Positions 32,952 through 41,600 are shown, counted from the first letter of the stretch. The stretch is DNA of 64,000 nucleotides from CAIMUS01 sp046347625 (GCA_046347625.1 JAXMFU010000002.1:434001-498000), one strand, 5' to 3'. Numbers and translations are program-made. The notes: generated from the letters alone by a model not told the origin.

Positions 32952-34523
32952 CTACTCGTTGGCATTTCCCACCCAACTGATTTTATACAAATCCAGCCGG
33001 CGATCGCGGAAATTACGCACGCTGCCATAGGTACGTAGCTCTTTGAGATTGTCCAGATCCAGGTCGGCGATCAGGGTCATCTCGGTATTGGGCGTGGCTT
33101 CGGCGGCGACGGCATCGTGCGGAAAGGCAAAATCCGAGGGTGTAAAAATAGCACCCTGAGAATATTGAATATCCATATTCTCGACATTGGGTAGATTGCC
33201 GACACTGCCGGCAATGACCACATAACATTCGTTTTCGATGGCCCGCGCCTGGGCGCAACGACGGACCCGCAGGTAGCCGTTCTTGGTATCGGTCCAGAAA
33301 GGCACGAACAGAATCTGCATGCCTTGTTCCGCCAGCAGCCGCGGGAGCTCCGGGAATTCCACGTCGTAACAGACCAGCACTCCGACCTTGCCGATATCGA
33401 GCTCGAAGATTTTCAGCTCGTTACCGCCTTTCAGCCCCCAGTAATCATGCTCGTCGGGCGTAATATGCAGCTTGTATTGCTTATCCCAACCGCCGTCGCG
33501 ACGGCAGACATAAGACACATTATAGAGTGCGTTATCGAGATATTCCGGCATGCTGCCGGCAATGATGTTGATATTGTAGGCCAGCGCCAGCTTGACCATT
33601 TCCTGACGAACCGGTTCGGTATATTCGGCCAGCCGGCGCACCGCTTCGGCGGGATTGCCTTGGTTGAACTGGGCCATCAACGGGGCGTTGAAAAATTCCG
33701 GGAACAGAATGACATCCCCTTTGAAGCCGGCCACCGCATCGACGAAGAATTCCACCTGTTGCAGGACTTCCTGCAAGCTGCCGAGCGATCGCATCTGCCA
33801 TTGCACCGCTCCCACCCGGACCACCGCTTTGCGCCCGCCGATCAGCGGCGCTTTCTCTTCATAATAAATATTCAGCCATTCCAGCAGGGTGGCATAGGAC
33901 TGGGACTCGGTATCTTCGGGCAGATAGCCGGTCAGGATCCGACGCACATGAAAGCCGTTGGCCAATTGGAAGGTCAGAATCGGGTCCAGCAACTCTTTAG
34001 ACTTGACCAGTTCGACGTATTGCTGGGGCGACATTTCCTGGGAATATTTCCAATAGCCGGGGAGCCGGCCGCCGACCACGATCGCCCGTAGATTCAGCTT
34101 TTCGCACAGTTCCTTACGGGCATCATAAAGGCGCCGGCCCAGGCGCAGATTGCGGTACTCCGGGTGGACGAACAGATCCATGCCATACAGCGTGTCGCCA
34201 TTGGGATCGTGGGTAGTGAGATAACCGTTGCCGGTGATTTGGTCATAGGTATGCCGGTCACCATAGCGGGAATAGTCTACGATCAGGCTCATGGCGGCGG
34301 CGACCACCCGGCCGTTATCCTCGATGCAGATCTGCCCTTCCGGAAAACGGGCGAGCTGAGAAGTGAACTGCTCCCGAGTCCAGGATTGTTCCCGAGTCCA
34401 GGTGCCCTGCATCTTGGGATAAACAATATCCATGGTATGGCGGATATCCTCGTAATCGGACAGACGCAGGTTGCGCAGTTTCAAGCGGTGTTCGATCGGA
34501 AGTTCGGTCTTTACGTCGGTCAT
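32952..34523 (-). CDS. GNAT acetyltransferase - carbon-nitrogen hydrolase fusion
   Basis: This 523-residue two-domain protein has an N-terminal GNAT domain, about 10-190 (LKLRNLRLSDYEDIRHTMDI; GMDLFVHPEYRNLRLGRRLY is the acetyl-CoA loop). A nitrilase-superfamily domain covers about 225-505, with Glu in VILFPEFFNAPLM, Lys in YKLHITPDEHD and nucleophile Cys in VGVLVCYDVEFPEL. It could acylate or deacylate small amides; no substrate is indicated. ATG 34523 fits the family. It lies 45 bp upstream of dapF in the same direction, possibly the same transcript. Confidence 0.9.
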   Translation of the reverse strand: MTDVKTELPIEHRLKLRNLRLSDYEDIRHTMDIVYPKMQGTWTREQSWTREQFTSQLARFPEGQICIEDNGRVVAAAMSLIVDYSRYGDRHTYDQITGNGYLTTHDPNGDTLYGMDLFVHPEYRNLRLGRRLYDARKELCEKLNLRAIVVGGRLPGYWKYSQEMSPQQYVELVKSKELLDPILTFQLANGFHVRRILTGYLPEDTESQSYATLLEWLNIYYEEKAPLIGGRKAVVRVGAVQWQMRSLGSLQEVLQQVEFFVDAVAGFKGDVILFPEFFNAPLMAQFNQGNPAEAVRRLAEYTEPVRQEMVKLALAYNINIIAGSMPEYLDNALYNVSYVCRRDGGWDKQYKLHITPDEHDYWGLKGGNELKIFELDIGKVGVLVCYDVEFPELPRLLAEQGMQILFVPFWTDTKNGYLRVRRCAQARAIENECYVVIAGSVGNLPNVENMDIQYSQGAIFTPSDFAFPHDAVAAEATPNTEMTLIADLDLDNLKELRTYGSVRNFRDRRLDLYKISWVGNANE

Positions 34524-34634
34524 ATCATTGCCTTGATGCAGCATTGACGAGGCCGGCGGGTGGTTAACGCCGGCCGGGATGAGATTACACTTGTAACAGC
34601 TTAGCGCGGTAACGGTCAATCCGGGCCGATAGCA

Positions 34635-35054
34635 TCAAAATAACCGGCGGTAATCGCGGTAGATACAGCGATCCATAACCACTTGTATTCCGGCGGCCTT
34701 GGCCCGTAAGGCGGCGGCCTCGTCGATCACGCCATCCTGCAGCCACAGCGCCGGCAGATGCAGCGCGATACAGTCGTCGACGATTCCGGCCACATGCTCC
34801 GACGAGCGGAATACATCCACTAGATCGATGGCTTCGGGCACCGATGGTAAATCAGGATAAGCCCGTTCACCCAGCACCTGGTCTATGGTAGGATTGACCG
34901 GAACAATACGGTAACCAAAACTCTGCAAAGCGCTGGCCACGCCATGGCTGGGTCGTCCCGGTGAGCCGGAAAGACCGACTACGGCAATGGTCTTGACCCG
35001 CTGAAGTAAGGCGCGAATCTCGTCGAGGGAGGGATTGATAAACTGGGCAATCAT
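34635..35054 (-). CDS. CoA-binding domain protein (YccU-like)
   Basis: The 139-residue Rossmann-fold protein of the CoA_binding_2 family has IAVVGLSGSPGRPSHGVASA (about 24-43, nucleotide loop), GYRIVPVNPTIDQVLGERAY, LVDVFRSSEHV and the late motif ALWLQDGVID with VVMDRCI. E. coli YccU is a relative; a precise role is unknown. It is a separate unit upstream of the GNAT-nitrilase gene, same strand, with a 111-bp gap. Confidence 0.92.
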   Translation of the reverse strand: MIAQFINPSLDEIRALLQRVKTIAVVGLSGSPGRPSHGVASALQSFGYRIVPVNPTIDQVLGERAYPDLPSVPEAIDLVDVFRSSEHVAGIVDDCIALHLPALWLQDGVIDEAAALRAKAAGIQVVMDRCIYRDYRRLF

Positions 35055-35471
35055 ATAAAAATGGCTGATTCAACGATAAACTTGTAGATAGGGTAGGTCG
35101 GGTTAGGCGCGCCGACCACCCAACGGCGGGAGCCGGCAGGAACGGACTGGCGCGCCGTAACCCGACATTGGTGGTCCTGTTGGTAAATCGACACCTCATC
35201 CGTTACGTGTCGTCTCTAAAGACGACGCTGCAAGCACGGCATTAATTGGACCCTAATCCGGATCCAGATGTTCAACTTCAATTCGTTCTGCTTCCCTCAA
35301 AGGCTTGGCGCACCGCAAGGGGCTACGGCCTTGTCGGTGTGTCCGAGGGATTGCCGAGTGCTGCAGTCGATTATTGGACCCTATCTACCGATTTCCGGGA
35401 GCGATAAGGTTCACAGGATTGTCGTTAAAGCCCCCGGGGTATCTGTCAGAGACAAATAATATTGGACTGCC
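35055..35471. other. 417-bp intergenic region with a family A palindrome
   Basis: Divergent gap between the CoA-binding gene and the asparagine-synthetase-like gene. Apart from the palindrome at 35093-35168 nothing is recognised. An in-frame TAA just before 35472 excludes a longer N-terminus for the following gene. Confidence 0.7.
35093..35168. repeat. interspersed palindrome, family A copy 3
   Basis: GTAGGTCGGGTTAGGCGCGC pairs with GGCGCGCCGTAACCCGAC. It is the same family as at 9920-9992. Confidence 0.8.
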
Positions 35472-37304
35472 ATGACAAGTCTTCTATGTGGCTGGCTGCA
35501 AACGGCCATCGATAACGCTCAGTCCACCGCGGTGATGACCGCTATGGTCAAAGGTCTGCCATCTGTTCTGAAGGGCGCCGCACGGGTCTGCAATCCCGGT
35601 GTGGCTTGCACGACTCAGGGACAATTGGCGGTTTCGCCCGACGGTCTGGTAGCGACAGTGGTGGGCGAACCTTACTGGTCCAAGCCGGAGTTCTCCCGAC
35701 TTGCCGATGAACACAGCCATGCGCACGCTCTGGTCACGGCTTACAGGCGTCATGACGCCGGCTTGCTGGAGTATCTGCACGGCGCCTTTACCCTAGTCGT
35801 GCTCGACCCTACCGCCGGGCGATTGTTCGCCGCTATCGATCGTATCGGCCAACACCCTTTCTACTACGCTACACCGGCGACGGGAATCGTATTCGGTTCC
35901 AGTGCCGACAGTGTCCGCGCCCATCCTGAAGTCGACAGCCGATTGTCCGAGCAGGGAATCTTTAATTACTTCTATTTTCACATGCTCCCCAGTCCCGGCT
36001 GTATTTACGCGGCTCAGCGGAAGCTGCCGGGGGGACATTATCTGGACTATCGGGCCGGTAGGTCGCAAGTGGTCAAGTACTGGCAGCCGGTTTTTACCGA
36101 AACCTCGAGCGCTTCCATAGCCGCCTTAGGTGAGGAAATGCAGGCCGTGATCCTGGCAGCCGTGCGGCGCTTAAGTCCTGGCGTTCTCGTTGGCTCTTTT
36201 TTGAGCGGCGGCCTGGACAGTTCCACGGTGGCAGGCATGTTGGCTCGGCTCCATCCCGGCCGGGTCAAGACGTATTCAATCGGTTTCGACGTGCCCGGCT
36301 ATGACGAAATGGCTTATGCCCGTATCGCCTCATCCCACTTCAAAACGGAGCAGCATGAATATTATTTAACGCCGGACGATGCCGTGGCGATGATTCCGGC
36401 TATCGCCCGGACTTACGATGAACCCTTCGGCAATTCTTCCGCCCTACCGGTTTATGCGTGTGCCAGATTGGCCAAGGAGGATGGCCTGTCCAGATTACTG
36501 GCCGGGGATGGCGGGGACGAGCTGTTCGCCGGGAACGAACGCTACGCCGAGCAATATATCTTCGAGTCCTATCGGCACATTCCCGGTTTCCTGCGGCAAT
36601 ATGTGATCGAAGCCTGTCTCAAAGGCATTCCCAGCCTGCAAAATCTGGCTCTGATGCGCAAGGCGTTAAGCTATGTGGACAAGGTGAATACGCCCTTGCC
36701 CGATCGCTTGGAAGCCTATAATTTCTTGCACCGTTATGCCGCTCGAGATATCTTCTCGGCGGACTTTCTGCAGGCGATCGATAGTGATTATCCGCTGACC
36801 CTGCTGCGAGACATCTATTCAGCGCCGATCGGCGCCTCCGCCCTCAATCGAATGCTCTATCTGGATTGGCATCGTACCCTGCACGATAATGACCTGGTCA
36901 AAGTCAACCGCATGTGCCAGTTGGCCGGTATCGATGTGGTCTACCCGCTGCTTGATGATGAGATAGTCGCATTTTCCTGCAAGCTGCCGTCACGGTTGAA
37001 ACTCAAAGGACATCGCCTGCGCTGGTTCTATAAACAGGCCATGCGCGATTTTCTACCGCGGCAGATCATCGAGAAAACCAAGCATGGTTTCGGCATGCCG
37101 TTCGGTATCTGGATGCGCTCGCATAAGCCCTTACAGGAACTGGCCTACGACAGCCTCAAGCGGCTCGAACGCCAGCATTACTTTCAGACCGCCTTTATCG
37201 AACGTGCCCTGGCGATGCATCGTGATGAGCATGCCGCCTATTATGGGGAATTGATCTGGATTCTGATGATGCTGAGCCAGTGGTTGGAACAGCATCACTT
37301 CTAA
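35472..37304 (+). CDS. asparagine-synthetase-like amidotransferase (AsnB-like)
   Basis: The 610-residue protein combines a class II glutamine amidotransferase-like N-terminus (1-190) with an Asn-synthase ATP-pyrophosphatase domain. The PP-loop is FLSGGLDSSTVAGML (about 245), followed by FDVPGYDEMAYARI, ARTYDEPFGNSSALPVY, LLAGDGGDELFAGNERY (about 345), and KTKHGFGMPFGIWM. The ATPase half is intact. The glutaminase half is unusual: its Cys is residue 6 (MTSLLCGW) rather than residue 2, and the NGEIYN-like segment reads VVGEPYWSKPEF. It would need N-terminal trimming, or uses free ammonia, or has another acceptor. No biosynthetic cluster partner is adjacent; the N-terminus cannot be extended. 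Confidence 0.85.
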   Translation: MTSLLCGWLQTAIDNAQSTAVMTAMVKGLPSVLKGAARVCNPGVACTTQGQLAVSPDGLVATVVGEPYWSKPEFSRLADEHSHAHALVTAYRRHDAGLLEYLHGAFTLVVLDPTAGRLFAAIDRIGQHPFYYATPATGIVFGSSADSVRAHPEVDSRLSEQGIFNYFYFHMLPSPGCIYAAQRKLPGGHYLDYRAGRSQVVKYWQPVFTETSSASIAALGEEMQAVILAAVRRLSPGVLVGSFLSGGLDSSTVAGMLARLHPGRVKTYSIGFDVPGYDEMAYARIASSHFKTEQHEYYLTPDDAVAMIPAIARTYDEPFGNSSALPVYACARLAKEDGLSRLLAGDGGDELFAGNERYAEQYIFESYRHIPGFLRQYVIEACLKGIPSLQNLALMRKALSYVDKVNTPLPDRLEAYNFLHRYAARDIFSADFLQAIDSDYPLTLLRDIYSAPIGASALNRMLYLDWHRTLHDNDLVKVNRMCQLAGIDVVYPLLDDEIVAFSCKLPSRLKLKGHRLRWFYKQAMRDFLPRQIIEKTKHGFGMPFGIWMRSHKPLQELAYDSLKRLERQHYFQTAFIERALAMHRDEHAAYYGELIWILMMLSQWLEQHHF

Positions 37305-37338
37305 CACGCCGCCTCGCGTTATCCACCTTTGTCAGATC

Positions 37339-37415
37339 GTAGGCCGGAATAAGCGGAGCCGTAGGCGGAGCGTTTCCGGCATCGCCGAGGTTGCCGGAAA
37401 CGGCCGCGTTGTGGC
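37339..37415. repeat. interspersed palindromic element near AsnB-like gene
   Basis: GTAGGCCGGAATAAGCGGAG at the left and two facing arms TTTCCGGCA / TGCCGGAAAC form a hairpin within a typical bacterial interspersed repeat. Confidence 0.6.
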
Positions 37416-37446
37416 CTCGATCCTTCATCTTTAAGGAATCGCCGTC

Positions 37447-37833
37447 ATGGGCCGAATCGTTGTCGAAACCACTCTCGAAAATATGCTCGATCCAAGCCAC
37501 ACAATCCGTTGTGATGCCTTGGTCGATACGGACGCAGCCTATCTCACATTACCCAATGCCTGGCGCGAGCGGCTTGGACCGCTAAGGGAACTCGATACGG
37601 TCGACGTGGAAACGGCCAACCAAAGCGTTATCCAAGGTCTGATCTGTGGGCCGGTTTTACTGCGGATGGAGCGGTTTCGTCCGGTTCTGACGGAAGTGCT
37701 CTTCATCGATATGCAACCCGAAGACGGTGCGTACGAACCGCTGATCGGTTACATCCCCTTGGAGCAGGCGCAAGCCGCGGTCGATTTGGTAGGCCATCGC
37801 CTGATCAAGGTCAGCCGTGTCGATTTGAAATAA
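37447..37833 (+). CDS. retropepsin-like (clan AA) aspartic protease family protein
   Basis: This 128-residue single-domain protein belongs to a common bacterial clan AA family. It has CDALVDTDAAYLTLPNAWRE (about 22-41), then QGLICGPVLLRMERF and the family-typical EVLFIDMQPEDGAYEPLIGY, ending LEQAQAAVDLVGHRLIKV. Normal members have Asp-Thr-Gly at the catalytic position; here it reads Asp-Thr-Asp, so activity is in doubt. Usually of unknown role. A weak AAGGA lies upstream. Confidence 0.82.
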   Translation: MGRIVVETTLENMLDPSHTIRCDALVDTDAAYLTLPNAWRERLGPLRELDTVDVETANQSVIQGLICGPVLLRMERFRPVLTEVLFIDMQPEDGAYEPLIGYIPLEQAQAAVDLVGHRLIKVSRVDLK

Positions 37834-38034
37834 GGCAGGTGGAGTACGTATGGGATACCTTAACCCCGAGCAGGTCGTGCTGTTGCTTGTTTGCTGTAGG
37901 CGGATTGAGGGAGTTGTGGAAGCGGTCAGGAGGAACCTGGATTGCACTCCGAAAGCTGTGATAAATATCGACTATATGACTTGGTTTTGCTTCATTGATA
38001 GACCTGACCCTGTGCACACAATGGGAGGTTTAAC
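37834..38034. other. short gap, no convincing gene
   Basis: A 62-codon frame starting at 37850 has no recognisable features and unlikely composition. It probably holds the promoter of the toxin-antitoxin operon. Confidence 0.5.
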
Positions 38035-38286
38035 ATGACGACTGTGACGATTGATCTACCTGAAGATGTATTTTCAGCTCTGCGCCTTGCACCAAAAGAA
38101 TTCGTAAAAGAGATGCGGATTGCTGCAACGGTACAGTGGTATGCCCAGCAAAAAATATCCCAGGGAAAAGCAGCCGAAATTGCCGGTTTGAGCCGTGCTG
38201 AATTTCTGGATGAGCTTTTTCGCCGCAACGTGCCCGTCTATCAGGTAAAGCTGGAAGAATTGATTCAGGAAATGAATGGTGAGTGA
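38035..38286 (+). CDS. UPF0175 family antitoxin
   Basis: The 83-residue protein has TVTIDLPEDVFSALR at the N-terminus and ISQGKAAEIAGLSRAEFLDE, a short helix-turn-helix-like motif typical of UPF0175. Family members are cognate antitoxins and regulators for DUF3368 toxins. GGGAGG lies 6 nt before ATG. It overlaps the toxin gene by 11 bp, so the pair is translated together and probably autoregulated. Confidence 0.88.
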   Translation: MTTVTIDLPEDVFSALRLAPKEFVKEMRIAATVQWYAQQKISQGKAAEIAGLSRAEFLDELFRRNVPVYQVKLEELIQEMNGE

Positions 38287-38764
38287 AATTTGGGTCATTA
38301 ATGCTTCGCCACTGATTTCGTTGGGCCGTATCGACCAGTTAACGTTATTGGAAAAACTGGCTGGAGAGATTCTCGTGCCGGAAGCGGTGATTACCGAAGT
38401 GCGCGCCGGTTTTGGTAAGGATCGGTTTGCTCTATCGACGGTGTCATGGGCCGAATCACGACGGGTATCCGATATTCCGATACCTTTATCTGTTGCCGGA
38501 TGGTATCTCGGAAGGGGTGAGTCGCAGGTGCTTGCCTACTGTTTGGAGAAGCCTGCTAAGCAGGCTGTACTCGACGATGGTATAGCCCGCCAATGTGCCG
38601 CTGCGTTAGCTGTTCCGATGATTGGAACACTGGGAGTCATCTTGCGCGCCAAGCGGCAGGGTTTACTTGCGGAGGCACGTCCTTGGATGAAAAAACTCCA
38701 TGAAAATGGTTTGTTCCTCGATCAAAATCTGATCGATAAGGCGCTCGCCCAAGCAGGAGAATAA
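38276..38764 (+). CDS. DUF3368 PIN-like toxin
   Basis: The 162-residue protein of the PIN-like DUF3368 family begins EIWVINASPLISLGRIDQL (Asn-Ala-Ser-Pro-Leu signature). It has ILVPEAVITEVRAG, LGRGESQVLAYCLE, and VLDDGIARQCAAALAVPMIG (acidic residues of a PIN metal site), then GTLGVILRAKRQGLL. These are putative ribonuclease toxins; activity here is not shown. It is paired with the UPF0175 gene immediately upstream. Confidence 0.9.
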   Translation: MVSEIWVINASPLISLGRIDQLTLLEKLAGEILVPEAVITEVRAGFGKDRFALSTVSWAESRRVSDIPIPLSVAGWYLGRGESQVLAYCLEKPAKQAVLDDGIARQCAAALAVPMIGTLGVILRAKRQGLLAEARPWMKKLHENGLFLDQNLIDKALAQAGE

Positions 38765-38775
38765 GCCGTGCAACC

Positions 38776-38802
38776 CAGGCAGGCGGGTGAAACCACCCTG
38801 CC
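38776..38802 (+). terminator. hairpin after the toxin-antitoxin operon
   Basis: CAGGCGGGTG and CCACCCTGCC pair with a 3-nt loop (GAAA region), 15 bp past the toxin stop. A T-run is weak or absent, so this is tentative. Confidence 0.35.
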
Positions 38803-38835
38803 GATAGCGGCAGATTTGTTGACTAAACTGCTTGG

Positions 38836-38863
38836 TTGCATGGCGGCTATTTTGTGCTATAAA
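38836..38863 (+). promoter_or_regulatory. possible sigma-70 promoter of the AT-rich gene
   Basis: TTGCAT and TATAAA with a 16-bp spacer lie 162 bp upstream of the hexapeptide-TPR gene. Confidence 0.4.
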
Positions 38864-39024
38864 AATAGTAAGGCTTGTCGCAGCCGTAGCTACGCTGGCT
38901 TGTCACTGCAGTAGGTGGTTGGAGGTATCTGGGTAAAAGGCAGGAGGAAGGTGGAGCGCGCTCTACAACCTCTGCTTCATTGATGCCACCCTGGTTCGTT
39001 CTTATGACTGTGTGAGGTACCATC

Positions 39025-40143
39025 ATGTTTCAGCGCTTGATGAAGAAGATAACTTATTTACTAAATAATGATATAAAGATAGCTGGTAATAATAGTCTTA
39101 ATATTATTCCCTATAACTCAAATATTAAAGGATTTAAGTGCACCGTAAGAGGAACCGGAAATGAAATTATTATTTGTAATAATGTATATATTAGAAACAT
39201 GGAAATTGATTTAAAAGGAGATTCAAACAAAATTATTATTGAGCCTAATGTTCACTTTTTAGATTGTTCTATACTTATTCATGATAACGTAATGAGCGGT
39301 GTAGCAAGCAAAAAAAATTATATTATATTTTGTGAGTTTTCTAACTTAAGTAATAGCCATATTGAAGTTGTAGGAAAAGAAAATAAATTAAGTATCGGAA
39401 AAAATGTTTATATACTAAAAAATGCTAATTTTTATCTCAGAGGACAAGCATGTGAAATTGCTATTGGCAAGGATACTTCAATTCAAAGTGCTCTTATAAC
39501 AGCAACTGAGATAAACTCACATATTAAAGTAGGCGAAGACAATCTTTGGAGTGATAGAGTTACTGTCCGTACAGGGGATGATCACCCCATATTTTTTAAA
39601 GGAAAGCGTCAGAATCCAGCTAGGGATGTAACCATAGGAAATAGAGTTTGGTTAGGTGAAGATGTCAAAATTCTTAAGGGTGCTTTAATCCCTGATGGCT
39701 GTATTGTCGGTAGTTTATCTTTAGTTACTACTGTGTCTAGCCATAGTGCAGGTTATGGCTTTCAGGAGAATTCAATTATCATAGGAAACCCTGCGAAAAG
39801 CATCAAGACACCTATCGAATGGTCAAGAAACATGCTGTATAATGACCTTGAGATAATCGAGGAACTTAAATTCTCAACTGCTTTTGCAGAGTCACACTTC
39901 TATAAGGGAAACATGAAAGCACAGCAGAAAAAATATGAAGAAGCAATTCTTCACTATAAGCGTGCTACTGAGCTTCAAAAGAGTTTTGCTTATGCATATT
40001 GTGCTTGGGGTAGTGCATTAGAACATCTTAATAGATTAGAGGAAGCTCTCAATGCTTATAAAGAGGCCCTGAAACATAAGGAGGCTTACAAAGATGCAAA
40101 AGATGGTTGTAATCGTATTTCTAATAGGCTAAAAAGAAAATAA
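39025..40143 (+). CDS. hexapeptide (LbH) acyltransferase-like protein with C-terminal TPRs, AT-rich
   Basis: This 372-residue protein has an N-terminal left-handed beta-helix, about 30-245, with many short I/V-G-x-N-x turns (IIICNNVYIRNMEID; IGKNVYILKN). DDHPIFF and RVWLGEDVKILKGALIPDGC, typical of hexapeptide acetyltransferases, are followed by IIGNPAKSIKTP. Two or more TPR units lie in the last 80 residues (YKGNMKAQQKKYEEAILHYK; EALNAYKEALKHKEAYKDA). It probably adds an acyl group to a surface glycan or similar. Base composition (about one third GC) and codon use differ sharply from the neighbours, as does the next gene: a sign of transfer. Confidence 0.85.
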   Translation: MFQRLMKKITYLLNNDIKIAGNNSLNIIPYNSNIKGFKCTVRGTGNEIIICNNVYIRNMEIDLKGDSNKIIIEPNVHFLDCSILIHDNVMSGVASKKNYIIFCEFSNLSNSHIEVVGKENKLSIGKNVYILKNANFYLRGQACEIAIGKDTSIQSALITATEINSHIKVGEDNLWSDRVTVRTGDDHPIFFKGKRQNPARDVTIGNRVWLGEDVKILKGALIPDGCIVGSLSLVTTVSSHSAGYGFQENSIIIGNPAKSIKTPIEWSRNMLYNDLEIIEELKFSTAFAESHFYKGNMKAQQKKYEEAILHYKRATELQKSFAYAYCAWGSALEHLNRLEEALNAYKEALKHKEAYKDAKDGCNRISNRLKRK

Positions 40144-40151
40144 TCTCTTTA

Positions 40152-41057
40152 CTACTTTCCAACAAAAAGCCTAAGGAGATTCGGTACGCGCCGACTCCAA
40201 GAGTGTTCATTATGCTCTCCTTTAGGATCTTCATAAATAAAAAGATCTTGGTTCAATTTATATCCAAAATCCTGTATAAGAATTTTAACCATTTCGCGTC
40301 CGCGTGCTGTCGCACGTTCTTCAATGCAAGAATTATGGTTACCACCTGAGCGTACAAGTCCCCAATCAAGATATATCTTTGGTCGGCGGATAGAGGTTGA
40401 AAGGGTTTTATTCAGAATTTTCAGGAGTAGGGAATTACGTAGTAAAATATTTGTAGAATATATATAAGGATATTTAGGAGCAAAATCAACCCCCACCCAA
40501 AAAGAGGGTGAAAGTGCTCCTACAAATTTAAATGCATCAGGTCTAGAATTAGATATGTAAAATGCTGCTAAACCTCCATGTGATGAACCTAGTATCAGAT
40601 TATGTTCAGGTTCAGCTAGTGTACGATAGTTATTATCAACGAATCTTTTAACAGAGGTGGCCACATAATTTGAATATTCTTCTAGACCACATTTGCTGTA
40701 TCCCCAAACCGAGCTATGGATGTATTCATGGTTACGCTCAATTGGGTAAATGGCAACGACAATTACCTTATGGATAACATCTTTCTCATAGAGAGTATAA
40801 AGGATTTGAGCCATATTCAATGATGCATGGATAAGACCTCCTTGGAAGAAAGCGGTATCACCATCATTCATATAAACTACAGGATAATGCTCATAGCTTG
40901 ATTCATAATCACGAGGAAGAAAAATATGAACTTTTCTCGGTTGGTTTTGTCTTTCCCCTATTTGAAGACAATTATAATTATGAAAGTATCCTGCCGGGAA
41001 CCCAAAATCTTCAAGCGTAACAATTTGTCGATCCTTTTCGAATGTCGATAAAAGCAT
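40152..41057 (-). CDS. esterase of the enterochelin-esterase-like (Fes/EsD) alpha/beta-hydrolase family, AT-rich
   Basis: The 301-residue hydrolase has RKVHIFLPRDYESSYEHYPV (about 40), YMNDGDTAFFQGG and the nucleophile elbow NLILGSSHGGLAAFYIS (about 155; G-S-S-H-G-G). A late His lies in GEHNEHSWSRRVPNLL. It probably cleaves an ester on a small molecule, sugar or siderophore. It is convergent with the hexapeptide-TPR gene (8 bp apart) and shares its low GC, so the two probably arrived together. Substrate is not known. Confidence 0.87.
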   Translation of the reverse strand: MLLSTFEKDRQIVTLEDFGFPAGYFHNYNCLQIGERQNQPRKVHIFLPRDYESSYEHYPVVYMNDGDTAFFQGGLIHASLNMAQILYTLYEKDVIHKVIVVAIYPIERNHEYIHSSVWGYSKCGLEEYSNYVATSVKRFVDNNYRTLAEPEHNLILGSSHGGLAAFYISNSRPDAFKFVGALSPSFWVGVDFAPKYPYIYSTNILLRNSLLLKILNKTLSTSIRRPKIYLDWGLVRSGGNHNSCIEERATARGREMVKILIQDFGYKLNQDLFIYEDPKGEHNEHSWSRRVPNLLRLFVGK

Positions 41058-41107
41058 ACTAACCCTTAAAAATAATATAATCAGATGGTAGGTGTACGAC
41101 CCAATAG

Positions 41108-41374
41108 CTATACATCCATCAGCGAACTATCATGCTCTGCCAGTTTTTCCTGTAACCAAAGATTGATCAAGGTTTCGACCGTGATCCCGCGACGATTCGC
41201 CTGTTGCTCGATAGCCGATAACAAATCGGGTTCGATGGCGATTGTGGACGAGACACTGAATTCGACGTCCGGGGCGTCCGTATCGAAATCCGTCAGATCA
41301 TGAGTGTCCCAGAATTCGCCCATCTTTTCCAAGGCGTCGGCTTTGGAAATACTGCTGACTCTATTTTTTCCCAT
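41108..41374 (-). CDS. BrnA/RHH-like antitoxin, partner not found
   Basis: The 88-residue protein has the pattern SISKADALEKMGEFWDTHDL, then TDFDTDAPDVEFSVSSTIAI and a ribbon-helix-helix-like tail LLSAIEQQANRRGITVETLI. This is a common antitoxin-like family (often beside BrnT or RelE-type toxins). AAAGGAG lies upstream of the ATG. No toxin is seen on either side; it is an orphan, adjacent to the AT-rich insert. Confidence 0.82.
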   Translation of the reverse strand: MGKNRVSSISKADALEKMGEFWDTHDLTDFDTDAPDVEFSVSSTIAIEPDLLSAIEQQANRRGITVETLINLWLQEKLAEHDSSLMDV

Positions 41375-41456
41375 ACCGTTTTCGCTCCTTTGGAGTCGTG
41401 CTGCGTGTACTGATGATAATATAGCGCTCCTATCTGACTTGTGGAATCACCGTGTC

Positions 41457-41505
41457 GAACCACCCCGGCGCTGCGCGCCACCCCTCCTTAGCCAAGGAGG
41501 GGAAA
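41457..41505. repeat. interspersed repeat, family B copy 2
   Basis: CCACCCCGGCGCTGCGCGCC, then CCTCCTTAGCCAAGGAGGGG. It is the inverted orientation of the 8141-8188 element; its second part is a perfect small hairpin. Confidence 0.75.
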
Positions 41506-41550
41506 AAAACCGCCACCTGAACCGATGAATGCAAACGGGGAAGTCAGCAT

Positions 41551-41588
41551 GAAAGAGAAAGGCGGAATCCCCCGCAAGGGATTCCGCC
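41551..41588 (-). terminator. Rho-independent terminator of the dcw cluster
   Basis: On the minus strand GGCGGAATCCC and GGGATTCCGCC form a perfect 11-bp stem with a 6-nt loop, followed by TTTCTCTTTC. It begins 12 bp after the ftsZ stop codon. Confidence 0.85.
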
Positions 41589-41600
41589 CCCACACTCCCC

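Noticed and set aside
37850..38038. 62-codon plus-strand frame as a gene
   Set aside because: No recognisable features, overlaps the antitoxin start by a few bases and lies where a promoter is expected.
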